This document shows, in pieces, positions 32,345-40,690 of a stretch of DNA of 64,000 nucleotides. This DNA comes from Streptomyces longhuiensis (lineage in GTDB: Bacteria; Actinomycetota; Actinomycetes; Streptomycetales; Streptomycetaceae), in NCBI RefSeq assembly GCF_020616555.1, contig NZ_CP085173.1:682001-746000 (forward strand), given 5' to 3'. Within the stretch, counting starts at the first letter, position 1. Each line of letters begins with the position of its first letter. Position numbers and translations under genes: made by a program. The notes beneath the pieces were generated by a model, which was not told the DNA's origin, searched no databases, and saw only the letters and a program-made list of their open reading frames with translations.

Positions 32345-34539
32345 CCATCCGCACGGCACCTGGGAGCCGGCGCCGGCCACGCGCTGGGAGGACGCCTTCC
32401 TCAGCGGCAACGGCACCCACGGCGCTCTCGCGTTCGGCGACCCGCACGACGACCGGGTCATCATCACTCATCACACGCTGGTCCGTCCCGACGGCGGCCC
32501 GCCCCCACGGCCACCTGCGCTCGCCACCCACCTCCCCCATGTCCAGGAACAGCTGCTCGCCGGCGACGTCACGGCGGCCGAGCAGTTCACGGACGGCCGG
32601 GCGCTGCGCTGGGTACAGGCGTTCCATCCGGCGTTCCAGGTGCGGTTCGTGCGGGACAGCGTGGTGTGGCGCGGCTACCGGCGCGCGGTCGCCTTCGCGA
32701 CGGGGGTGACCGAGGCGCAGTGCAGCGGGTGGCGCGGGCGGGTGTTCGTGTCGCGGGCCGACGATGTCGTCGTGCAGTACGTCACCGGGCCCGGGCTCGA
32801 CGGCGAAGTGTCCCTGGACCCCCGCCTCGCCGGTGTACCGGCCGAGCTCGGGGTCGGCCACAGCATCGTCCTGGCGCCCCAGGGAGCCCGGCTGACATTG
32901 CGCTGCCGCTACCCGGACAGCGATCTGGCGTACACCGGGGTGACGGTCGCGCTGGTGCACGGCGGAAGTCGTTCGGTGGGCACCGCGGGGCTACGCATCG
33001 AGGGCGCGACCGGGCTGCTGCTGCTCACGCGGGTGCGGCGCCATCTCGGGGAACTGGACGCGAGCGCCGAGGCGGCGGCCCTCACCTCACTGGCGGGCCC
33101 GGAGCTGGAGGACACCTACGAGACCCTGCTCGCCCGGCACGAGGCCCCGCACCGAGCCGCCTATGAACGCGTCACGTTCACCCTCGACGCGCCACGCTCC
33201 GAACGCGGCCTGCCGGGCTCCGCGCTGCTCGAACGGATCGACAGCCCGGCCCTGCTGGAGCGCCTGTTCGCGGCGGGCCGCTACCACCTGCTGAGCGCGT
33301 CCGGCGCGCTGCCGCCTCGACTCACCGGACTGTGGACCGGCGAGTGGGACACAGCCTGGTCGGGAGCGTTCACCACGGACGCCAACCTCAATCTCCAAAC
33401 GGCTTCTGCCGCCGCCTGCGACCTTCCCGAGGTGGCCCAGGCGCAAGGCGCCCTGATTCAGAAGCAGTTGGCCGACTGGCGGGACAACGCGCGGGAGATC
33501 TTCGGAGCGCGGGGCATCGTCGCGCCCGCCCACACCGACGGCGAGTCGGGGCACACGTACCACTTCCAGCGAGTGGCCGATGCACCTGTGGACGGCAGGC
33601 GCCGACTGGCTGCTCACCCCGCTCGTCGAGCAGGCCGAGACGACCGGGGTGCGGCCCGCGTGGCTGGCCGCCGCGCTCACCGAACTCGCCGTTTTCTACG
33701 AGGACTTCCTCACCCGCACAGGACCGGACGGGCGCCTCGTGGTCGTGCCGTCGTACTCTCCGGAGAACCGGCCCGCGAACGCGAGCTGGGGCACGCTCAA
33801 CGCCACCATGGACATCGCGGCGGCCCGACACGCCCTGCGCACCGCCGCCGCCTGGCACCCGGGGCCGGACAGCGACCGCTGGAACGCGCTCGCGGACCGG
33901 CTGCCCGACTACCGGGTCAACTCCGACGGCGCCCTTGCCGAATGGGCCTGGCCCGGCCTCGACGACGTCTACGACCACCGGCACCTCAGCCACCTCTACC
34001 CGGTGTGGCCGCACCACGACATCACCCCCTACGACACCCCGGATCTGGCGAAGGCGGCGCACCGCGCGCTCGAACTGCGCGGCGCCGAGAACCACTCTGC
34101 ACACGGCCATCTGCACCATGCCCTGATCGCGGCCCGACTGCGCGACCCTCACCGGGTGGCCGCAGCGCTGCACCGGGTCCTGACCGGCGACTACTTCCAC
34201 CACTCGCTGATGAGCTCGCACTACCCGGGCCGCGACGTCTACAACGCCGACGCCGCGCACACCCTGCCGGCCCTGCTCACCGAGGCACTCGTGCAGTCCA
34301 CGCCCGACCGCCTTGTACTGCTGCCCGCGCTGCCTCCGGCCTGGCGGCACGGCGCCGTGCGCGGCCTGCGCACCCGGTTCGGCGCCCGCGTCGACCTGAC
34401 GTGGACGGGCGGCAACTGCACGGCCGTCGTGCGCCCGGAGCGTGACGTGCACATCGACCTCAAGACCCCTGCCGGCGGTCAGGGGCTGCTGCGGCTGACC
34501 GCCGGCGAGGACCGCGAACTCACCATGAGGACGCGCTAG
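32334..34539 (+). pseudogene. GH95 alpha-L-fucosidase, split by a frameshift
   Basis: This is a GH95-type alpha-fucosidase by its N-terminal beta domain (WEDAFLSGNGTHGALAFGDP), the catalytic-region Asn pair in TDANLNLQ and the barrel segment MHLWTAGADWLL. The reading frame breaks near 33570-33574. Upstream reads HFQR in frame 1 and then runs into nonsense, while WPMHLW resumes in another frame at 33574. Restoring two bases (for example GAGAG in place of GAG) gives a continuous protein of about 735 residues. The N-terminal frame starts at GTG 32334 overlapping the GH42 stop; the C-terminal part ends at 34539. It may be a real loss of fucose removal, a phase-variable site, or a sequencing error. 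Confidence 0.85.
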
Positions 34540-34576
34540 TTCCCCCCACCGGGGCCCACCGGGGGCTCCTCCGACC

Positions 34577-35311
34577 ATGGAAAGGGACACCACGGCACCC
34601 ACAGCAAGACGCTCACTGCGCCGCCGCACGCTCCTCGGCTCCGTCCTCGCGGGCGGCGCACTGCTCGCCCTCGCCACCTCCCCCGCACAGGCGGCGATCT
34701 GGTCCTCCTCCGACCAGTGGGGCAACTACACCACCTCGGACGGCTACACCCTTTACAACAACATCTGGGGCTCGGGCGCGGGTGCACAGACGATCTGGGC
34801 CAACTCCGCGTCGAACTGGGGCGTTTGGGCCGACCACCCCAACACGGGCGGCATCAAGTCCTACCCGAACGCGAAGAAGGTCGTGAACAAATCGATCAGT
34901 GCCCTGTCCTCTCTCACCAGCGGCTACAACGTCACCGTGCCGTCGTCCGGCGCGTACAACACGTCGTACGACATCTGGGACAGCGACTACGGCCATGAGG
35001 TCATGCTCTGGGTCAACCACAACGGAGCCGTAGGCCCGCTCGGGACCTCCCAAGGCGATGTCACCCTGGGTGGGCACACCTGGACCGTCTACAAGGGCAA
35101 CAACGGAGCCAACGAGGTCTACTCGTTCCTTCGTACCTCGGACTCGACCTCCGGCACGGTGAACATCCTGCCGATCCTCAAGTGGATCAAGGACACCAAG
35201 GGCTGGTGGGGCGACGAGACCATCGGTGACGTGCAGTTCGGCTACGAGATCACGTCGTCGGCCGGCGGTCTCGACTTCACCACCAACAGCTTCAACGTCT
35301 CCAGCGGCTGA
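34577..35311 (+). CDS. Secreted GH12 endo-beta-1,4-glucanase / xyloglucanase
   Basis: A 244-residue secreted enzyme. The signal peptide carries RRRTLLGS (twin-arginine-like) and ends near SPAQA, residue 39. The mature protein is a GH12 jelly roll with the nucleophile Glu141 in GHEVMLWVNH and the acid/base Glu224 in FGYEITSS. GH12 enzymes cut cellulose or xyloglucan backbones internally; with the rest of the locus, xyloglucan is the best guess. No binding module is attached. It is the only exported hydrolase of the locus and so would start polymer breakdown. It probably belongs to the importer operon, 37 bp after the GH95 frame. Confidence 0.9.
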   Translation: MERDTTAPTARRSLRRRTLLGSVLAGGALLALATSPAQAAIWSSSDQWGNYTTSDGYTLYNNIWGSGAGAQTIWANSASNWGVWADHPNTGGIKSYPNAKKVVNKSISALSSLTSGYNVTVPSSGAYNTSYDIWDSDYGHEVMLWVNHNGAVGPLGTSQGDVTLGGHTWTVYKGNNGANEVYSFLRTSDSTSGTVNILPILKWIKDTKGWWGDETIGDVQFGYEITSSAGGLDFTTNSFNVSSG

Positions 35312-35336
35312 CCCCGCACGCAGAAGGACGCGCGGC

Positions 35337-36353
35337 TCAGGCTCCGGCGGGCGCCTGGGCCGCGCTCTCGCGCACCGTCAACTCCGGTGCCAGCAGCACG
35401 ACTTCCTCGTCCGAGCCACGCCCCTCGATTTTCGCGATGACCTGCTCCACGGCGCGCCGCCCCATCTCCTGCGCGGGCACCGCGACCGAGGTGAGCGGCA
35501 CCGACGCGTGCGCGGCGACCTGTTCCGGGCAGACGGCGACGACGGAGACGTCCTCGGGGACGGCGCGGCCCGACTGGCGAAGCAGGGCGAGCAGCGGGTC
35601 GGTGGCCGCCTCGTTCTGCACGACGAAGGCGGTCGTGCCGGGGCGCTCGTCGAAGACCCGCGACAACGTTGCGGAGACCGAGGCGTAGCTGCCTTCGCAG
35701 GGGCGGTGGAGCAGTCGCAGGCCCAGCTCGGCGCTGCGCTCCCGCAGGCCCGCCAGGGTGCGCTCGGCGAATCCGGTGTGCCGCTCGTACACGGCGGCGG
35801 CCTCGCCGATGACCGCGATCTCACGGTGCCCGAGTTCGGCGAGGTGCTCGGCGCACACCGCACCGGCGGCGGCGAAGTCGAGGTCCACACAATTCAGTCC
35901 GGCGGTGTCGGACGGCAAACCGATGAGGACGGCGGGCCGGTTCGCGGCACGCAGGAGCGGCAGCCGCTCGTCGTCCAGCTCGACGTCCATCACGATCATG
36001 GCGTCGGCGAGCGCGCTGCCCTCTATGCGGCGCACCGCCTCGGCACCCTCCTCGCCGGTGAGCAGCAGGATGTCGTAGCCATGGCTGCGGGCGGCGGTGG
36101 CGACGGCCATGGCGATCTCCATCATCACCGGCACGTACATGTCGGTGCGCAGCGGCACCATCAGGGCGATGATGTTCGCCTTGCTGCTGGCCAGCGCCCG
36201 GGCTCCCGCGTTCGGGTGGTACCCCAGCTTGCGGACGCTGCTCTCGACGCGCTCGCGGGTGGCCGCGGAGATGGACCGCTTGCCGCTGAGGACGTAGCTC
36301 ACGGTGCTGGCGGAGACTCCGGCGTGCCGGGCTACCTCTGCGAGCGTGACCAT
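35337..36353 (-). CDS. LacI-family transcriptional repressor of the xyloglucan locus
   Basis: A 338-residue LacI/GalR regulator. The N-terminal helix-turn-helix is VTLAEVARHAGVSASTVSYVLSG with hinge helix NAGARALAS, followed by a periplasmic-binding-protein-like sugar-binding domain. Its own promoter carries two copies of the operator (36384-36402, 36476-36489), and other copies precede GH43, GH3-GH31 and the importer operon, so it is the probable repressor of the whole locus. The inducer is probably a xyloglucan-derived oligosaccharide (inferred). It converges on the GH12 gene with a 25-bp gap. Confidence 0.9.
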   Translation of the reverse strand: MVTLAEVARHAGVSASTVSYVLSGKRSISAATRERVESSVRKLGYHPNAGARALASSKANIIALMVPLRTDMYVPVMMEIAMAVATAARSHGYDILLLTGEEGAEAVRRIEGSALADAMIVMDVELDDERLPLLRAANRPAVLIGLPSDTAGLNCVDLDFAAAGAVCAEHLAELGHREIAVIGEAAAVYERHTGFAERTLAGLRERSAELGLRLLHRPCEGSYASVSATLSRVFDERPGTTAFVVQNEAATDPLLALLRQSGRAVPEDVSVVAVCPEQVAAHASVPLTSVAVPAQEMGRRAVEQVIAKIEGRGSDEEVVLLAPELTVRESAAQAPAGA

Positions 36354-36383
36354 GTCGTTCTCCTGAGCCGTGACGAGGGGACG

Positions 36384-36402
36384 TCGAAGCGAAGCGCTTC
36401 GA
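36384..36402. promoter_or_regulatory. LacI-type operator, compound form (site 4)
   Basis: TCGAAGCGAAGCGCTTCGA contains the GAAGCGCTTC core plus an extra TCGAAGC half-site, so two operator registers overlap. It lies 31 bp upstream of the LacI start and suggests autoregulation. Confidence 0.75.
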
Positions 36403-36475
36403 CGGGCGCGGGTTGCCCGTGACCGTTCGACCTGTCGACCCTATGGGGATCAACGGACGCCTGTCCATAAGTCTG

Positions 36476-36489
36476 TCGAAGCGCTTCGA
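36476..36489. promoter_or_regulatory. LacI-type operator TCGAAGCGCTTCGA (site 5)
   Basis: A perfect palindrome 123 bp upstream of the LacI start. With site 4, about 90 bp away, it could support DNA looping. Confidence 0.8.
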
Positions 36490-36556
36490 CGCAGTGGAGC
36501 TGCGGGAAGTCCTCCGCACAGGATAATGACCGGGTGGCGTGGTCGTGCAGGCACGG

Positions 36557-37477
36557 TCAGGCCAGTTCGCCCAGCACCTCCCAGGTGCGCAACCGCGCGT
36601 CGTCACCGTCGAGTTCGGAGCCGGAGACGACGACGTCCGTGGCGCCCGCGTCGCGGTAGCGGCGCACCGTCTCGGCGAGCTTCTTCTCATCGCCGAAGAC
36701 GGCCAGGTCGGCGGCGTGGCGGTGGCCGGACAGCTCGATGACACGGGCGTAGGACGGAATCTGGTCGTAGAAGGCGAATGCCTCGTGAACCTTGGCGCGC
36801 AGGGCGTCGGGGCGCTGGGTGACGACGCCCGGGACGAAGGCGACGACGCGCGGGGCGGGGCGGCCCACTTCCTCGGCGGCGCGGGTGAGTTCGGGCACGA
36901 TGTGCTCCTCCAGGGCCCGAGGGCCCGCGAGGTAGGGCAGGATCCCGTCGGCGAGGCGACCGGTGACGCGCAGCGCCTGCGGACCCATGGCGGCGACGAG
37001 GACCGGAACGGTCGGCTCGGCGCCGGGCACGGTGGCGGGCTTCGGGGTCCGCGCGGTGATCAGCTCGCCCTCGTAGTCGGCGTGACCGGTCTCCAGCAAC
37101 TGCCTTAGCGCGGTGAGGAATTCGCGCAGCCGCGCGACGGGGCGCTCGAAGGGCAGGCCGAAGGCGCCCTCGGTGAACATTTTCGTGCCGAGCGCGAGCC
37201 CCAGGTTGTAGCGCCCGCCGGTGGCGGCCTGCGCGGTCTGGGCCTGGCCCGCGACCAGCAACGGGTGGCGGCCGAAGACGGGCAGCGCGGAGGAGCCCAC
37301 CTGGATGTCGGGAACCTCGCGGCCGATGAGCGCGGCGAGCGTCGGCGAGTCGTATCCGAAGGTCTGCCCCAACCAGAGGGATGTCAGGCCACTGGCGCGA
37401 GCTTCGCGCGCTTGGCGCACCGCGTCGTCGATGAGGAGGTCGTTGCCTGTCGTGTCGAGTGTCACTCCCACAGTCAT
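36557..37477 (-). CDS. LLM-class flavin/F420-dependent oxidoreductase
   Basis: A 306-residue luciferase-like TIM-barrel enzyme. Features are GLTSLWLGQTFGYDSPT, GSSALPVFGRHPLLVAGQA, TGGRYNLGLALG, PVLVAAMGPQALRVTGRLADG and a C-terminal AVFGDEKKLAETVRRYRDAGATDVVV. Members of this subgroup usually use F420 and act on varied small molecules. The substrate is unknown. It lies next to the xyloglucan repressor but has no operator directly in front of its start, so it is probably unrelated to that locus. Confidence 0.85.
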   Translation of the reverse strand: MTVGVTLDTTGNDLLIDDAVRQAREARASGLTSLWLGQTFGYDSPTLAALIGREVPDIQVGSSALPVFGRHPLLVAGQAQTAQAATGGRYNLGLALGTKMFTEGAFGLPFERPVARLREFLTALRQLLETGHADYEGELITARTPKPATVPGAEPTVPVLVAAMGPQALRVTGRLADGILPYLAGPRALEEHIVPELTRAAEEVGRPAPRVVAFVPGVVTQRPDALRAKVHEAFAFYDQIPSYARVIELSGHRHAADLAVFGDEKKLAETVRRYRDAGATDVVVSGSELDGDDARLRTWEVLGELA

Positions 37478-37849
37478 GTCGGAACAACGGGATCACGTGC
37501 GGGGTCAATTCCCCCTGAATTGTGAACAGTTGATGTCTCGGGAGAGGGCGAGGATCGGTCGGTCAGCCCGACTGCCGGGCCGGCGCGAACGGGAGGGCGC
37601 CACGAGAGCGCCGAGGGCGGGACTGGGGATCCGAGCGGCCGAGCGGCGGCCGGGCGCGTCCGTCGTAGGAACGGTCTCCGAGTCGGGTCGGGTCAGGTTG
37701 AGGCGGATGAGGCAGGCGCGCCACTCGGCCGACGGCTCGTGCCCCGGTCCGGCGCGACGAGATCCGCCCACTGCTCGACCGTGGCGTGTAGCTGTTCGCT
37801 GCGGCCGACAGGAGTTTCCGTGGCGATGGGCCGATTCAGAGGAAGCTCG
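37478..37849. other. Intergenic stretch, nothing recognised
   Basis: 372 bp between two minus-strand genes. Short open frames exist on both strands but lack ribosome sites or recognisable family motifs. No strong hairpin or tandem repeat was seen. Confidence 0.5.
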
Positions 37850-38743
37850 TCACTCCTTGCCGCGGACGACGGTGACAGGACAGTGAGCCTGTTGCAGCAG
37901 TGCCTGGCTGACCGACCCCAGGAGCAACCCGGTGAAGCCACCCCGCCCCCTGGCCCCGACGACCACGAGCTGGGCGGTCCTGCTCGCCTCGATCAACGCC
38001 TCATGGGTCACGCCGAGCACCAGTTCGTGCTTGACCGGGACCTGCGGATACTTCTCCTGACGACCCGCGAGTGCCTGGGCCAACAGACGTTCCTCACTCT
38101 CGGCGACCGCGCCCGCCTGGGGCACGTCCGCCAACTGCGGCGGAGCCAGCGGCAGGGGCACATTGTCCGGCGTCCATGCGTGCAGGGCGACGATTTCAGC
38201 GCCCCTCAGCGCGGCCTCGGCGAACGCGAAATCGACCGCTTCCTCGCCGGCCCGCGACCCGTCGACGCCCAGCACGATCGGCCCGGCGGCGTCCGGTTCC
38301 CCTCGCACCACCATCACTGGGCAGTGGCCGTGGGCAGTCAGGTACACCGCCGTCGATCCCATCAGCATCCCGACGAAGCCTCCCCTGCCCCGGGATCCGA
38401 TGACCACCAGATCCGCATCTCGGGACTGAGCCTCCAGCACCGTCAGTGCCTCACCCGCCACCGCATCATGGTTGATCTCCACCTGAGGTGCCACGCTGGC
38501 GGCACGATGCAGCGCCTCGGTCAGCGCGCTCTCGACCTCGTCCGGCAACACTCCCTCGGGTGGGCCGAAGGGCGCAGCAGCCGTCGGCTCGGGCCCGGGC
38601 GTGATCACTGGCCAGAGGGCATACACGACTCGAAGCTCGGCACGCCGCCATCGCGCTTCTCGAGCCGCCACCTCCACCGCTGCGAGGCTGGACGGCGAAC
38701 CATCCACCCCCACGACGACCAGGTTGCCCACGGCGCCTCCCAT
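37850..38743 (-). CDS. Tandem-domain universal stress protein
   Basis: A 297-residue protein with two Usp domains. Each starts with an ATP-site Asp (VVGVDGSPSS near residue 10 and VLGVDGSRAG near residue 160) and ends with the G-2x-G-9x-G(S) loop (GSRGRGGFVGMLMGS, GARGRGGFTGLLLGS). Such proteins bind ATP and are made under starvation, hypoxia or redox stress. The start is taken as ATG 38743. It is a single gene, with non-coding DNA on both sides. Confidence 0.92.
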   Translation of the reverse strand: MGGAVGNLVVVGVDGSPSSLAAVEVAAREARWRRAELRVVYALWPVITPGPEPTAAAPFGPPEGVLPDEVESALTEALHRAASVAPQVEINHDAVAGEALTVLEAQSRDADLVVIGSRGRGGFVGMLMGSTAVYLTAHGHCPVMVVRGEPDAAGPIVLGVDGSRAGEEAVDFAFAEAALRGAEIVALHAWTPDNVPLPLAPPQLADVPQAGAVAESEERLLAQALAGRQEKYPQVPVKHELVLGVTHEALIEASRTAQLVVVGARGRGGFTGLLLGSVSQALLQQAHCPVTVVRGKE

Positions 38744-39113
38744 GATTGTCTCGGCCCCCTGCTCCCAGCCTGACCCCGCCGACGCGTCCCTGCCACAGGA
38801 CTGGGCGGCAGCGCAGGGCGCCCACGCACGAACTGCTCACTGCACGACGGCGTCCGCAAAGCGCCTCCGGCGTCACGATCCACCGCCTGTTCGCCCCATT
38901 CGCCGAGGTCGAAGGGCCCTGGACGGCTGCGCCGGCCGTGGCCGCTCCCGGCTCCCGGCCGAGGCCGAGCACCGGCGGGCAGGAGCCCGGCGTCCGCGCA
39001 TGGCGGCTTGCAGTCGCGACGCCGCAGGACTGAGGTGAAGATGGCACGGGAGCGCGGCCGGCCTCGCACGGGCGGTGTCCCTCAGTCGCCGCGCCGGACA
39101 GGAAGGCCACGGC
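38744..39113. other. Intergenic stretch, nothing recognised
   Basis: 370 bp between divergent genes. Both strands are open in some frames but show no family motif. It must hold the promoters of the stress protein and of the membrane protein at 39114. Confidence 0.45.
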
Positions 39114-39545
39114 ATGGCAGCAATGCCCAACAAGGGTCCAAGAAACACGGAGAGCCCCGACAGCAGCGGAGCGATCACCGGAGCGAGCCTGTTCGCCTGT
39201 GTGGCCCTGCTGGTGAGCGGGCCGCTGAGCATTCTGATGGGCGCATCCGGCATCGCAGGCGACACCGTGTTCGCGGCGTCCCGGTACACCTACCGGTTTG
39301 ATCTGACCGCGTGGGGCTGGCTTCATCTCTTGCTCGGCGTCGCCCTCGTCGTCGCCGGCCTAGGGGTTGCGGCCGGCCAGTCCTGGGGTCGCGGGGCCGG
39401 CATCGCCGTGGCGGCGATCAGCCTCATCACCCAGTTCATGTTCATTCCGTACTACCCCGCTTGGTCCATCACCATCATGGCCCTCGATCTCCTCATCGTG
39501 TGGTCGCTGACCAGGTCCTCTCCCACGACCGGCACCGGCCGGTGA
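39114..39545 (+). CDS. Four-helix integral membrane protein (DUF7144-like)
   Basis: A 143-residue protein with a polar N-terminus of about 20 residues, then four hydrophobic segments (LFACVALLVSGPLSILMGA, WGWLHLLLGVALVVAGLGVA, GAGIAVAAISLITQFMFIP, SITIMALDLLIVWSL). The FDLTAWGWLHLLLG pattern is common in actinobacterial membrane proteins of unknown function. ATG 39114 follows AGGAAGG; a second ATG at 39123 is possible. Its function is unknown. Confidence 0.8.
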   Translation: MAAMPNKGPRNTESPDSSGAITGASLFACVALLVSGPLSILMGASGIAGDTVFAASRYTYRFDLTAWGWLHLLLGVALVVAGLGVAAGQSWGRGAGIAVAAISLITQFMFIPYYPAWSITIMALDLLIVWSLTRSSPTTGTGR

Positions 39546-39592
39546 GCCCAGGCGGAGGCATGCCGGACGGGTCCGGGGAAGGCCACCGCGCG

Positions 39593-40690
39593 TCAAAGTG
39601 AAGGCGCAGCACCCACGACCCGGTCCTCCCGCAACCTGGGCAGCAGTTGGTCGCCGATCCGGCGGGTCTCCTCCTTGTAGGGGGTGTCGGACAGCACGAA
39701 GTGCGTGATGCCCAGCGCACGGTAGGCGTTGAGTGCGGCGGCCACGTCGTCGGGGGAGCCGACGAGCCAGGTCGTCGCCGCTCCCCCGCCGCCGAACCGG
39801 CCGGGGGCGGTGTAGAGGCAGGTGTCGAGGACCTCTCCGCGCTCGGCGAGGTCGAGGAGCCGGCGCTGGCCGACCGCTGTCCTGCGGTTACCCATCCACG
39901 TGCCGATCTCGCCGGCCTCGGCCGCCATCTTCGCGACCTTCTCCTCCGCCGCGCGCCACGCCTCCTCGGTGGTGTCACGGACGACGGTGGTGATCCGCAG
40001 TCCGTACTCCAGTGACTCATGCCGGCGTCCCACCTGCTCACTCAAGCCCTTGAGCCTGGCGATGCGTTCGGCGATTCCCTCCAGCGGTTCACCCCAGAAG
40101 AGCTGGACGTCGGCCTCGGCCGCCGAGACGCGTTCGGCGGCCTCGGACGCGCCGCCGAAGTAGAGGGTCGGATGGGTCCGCTCGCCGGTGACGTACGGAG
40201 GCGGGCTCACCGTGGAGCCGGTGACCTGGAAGTACTCACCGTTGAACGTCACGTTCTCCTCGGTCCACAGGCGCCGTACGAGATGCAGGAACTCTCGTGT
40301 GCGGGCGTAGCGTGAGGCGGGGTCGACGGTGGTGTCGCCGTAGGCGGCCGGACTGTCGAGGCCGCTGACGATGTTGACCAGGACGCGGCCGCGGCTGAGC
40401 TGGTCGAGGGTGGCGGCGGCGCTGGCGAAGTTCGCGGGTTGCCAGTAGCCGGGACGGACGGCGACCAAAGGCTTGAACGTGGTGGTGCGCGCGGCCAGGG
40501 CGGTGGCGAGGGTGAACGTGTCCGGGCGTCCCCACCCGGTGCCGAGCAAGGCGCCGCCCCAGCCGTGGTCCTCTGCCGTGCGGGCGAGCTCGGTCGAGTA
40601 CTCGATGGATCCCCAGCCGGATGTCGTGTCGTCACCGCGGTGTCCCGGCTGGACGGTGTTGGGGATGTACCAGAGGAATTGCGGGCTCAT
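39593..40690 (-). CDS. ssuD: FMNH2-dependent alkanesulfonate monooxygenase (SsuD-like)
   Basis: A 365-residue luciferase-fold enzyme that cleaves alkanesulfonates to aldehyde and sulfite using reduced flavin and oxygen. SsuD features are FLWYIPN at the N-terminus, ALLGTGWGRPDTFTLATALAA, RGRVLVNIVSG, GEYFQVTGS, PTLYFGGASEAA and the C-terminal FVLSDTPYKEETRRIGDQLLP. ATG 40690 overlaps the MFS stop (ATGA). It is third in an operon with the TauD-like and MFS genes, beside ssuABC-type uptake genes. A dedicated flavin reductase (SsuE) is not seen in the window. Confidence 0.9.
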   Translation of the reverse strand: MSPQFLWYIPNTVQPGHRGDDTTSGWGSIEYSTELARTAEDHGWGGALLGTGWGRPDTFTLATALAARTTTFKPLVAVRPGYWQPANFASAAATLDQLSRGRVLVNIVSGLDSPAAYGDTTVDPASRYARTREFLHLVRRLWTEENVTFNGEYFQVTGSTVSPPPYVTGERTHPTLYFGGASEAAERVSAAEADVQLFWGEPLEGIAERIARLKGLSEQVGRRHESLEYGLRITTVVRDTTEEAWRAAEEKVAKMAAEAGEIGTWMGNRRTAVGQRRLLDLAERGEVLDTCLYTAPGRFGGGGAATTWLVGSPDDVAAALNAYRALGITHFVLSDTPYKEETRRIGDQLLPRLREDRVVGAAPSL

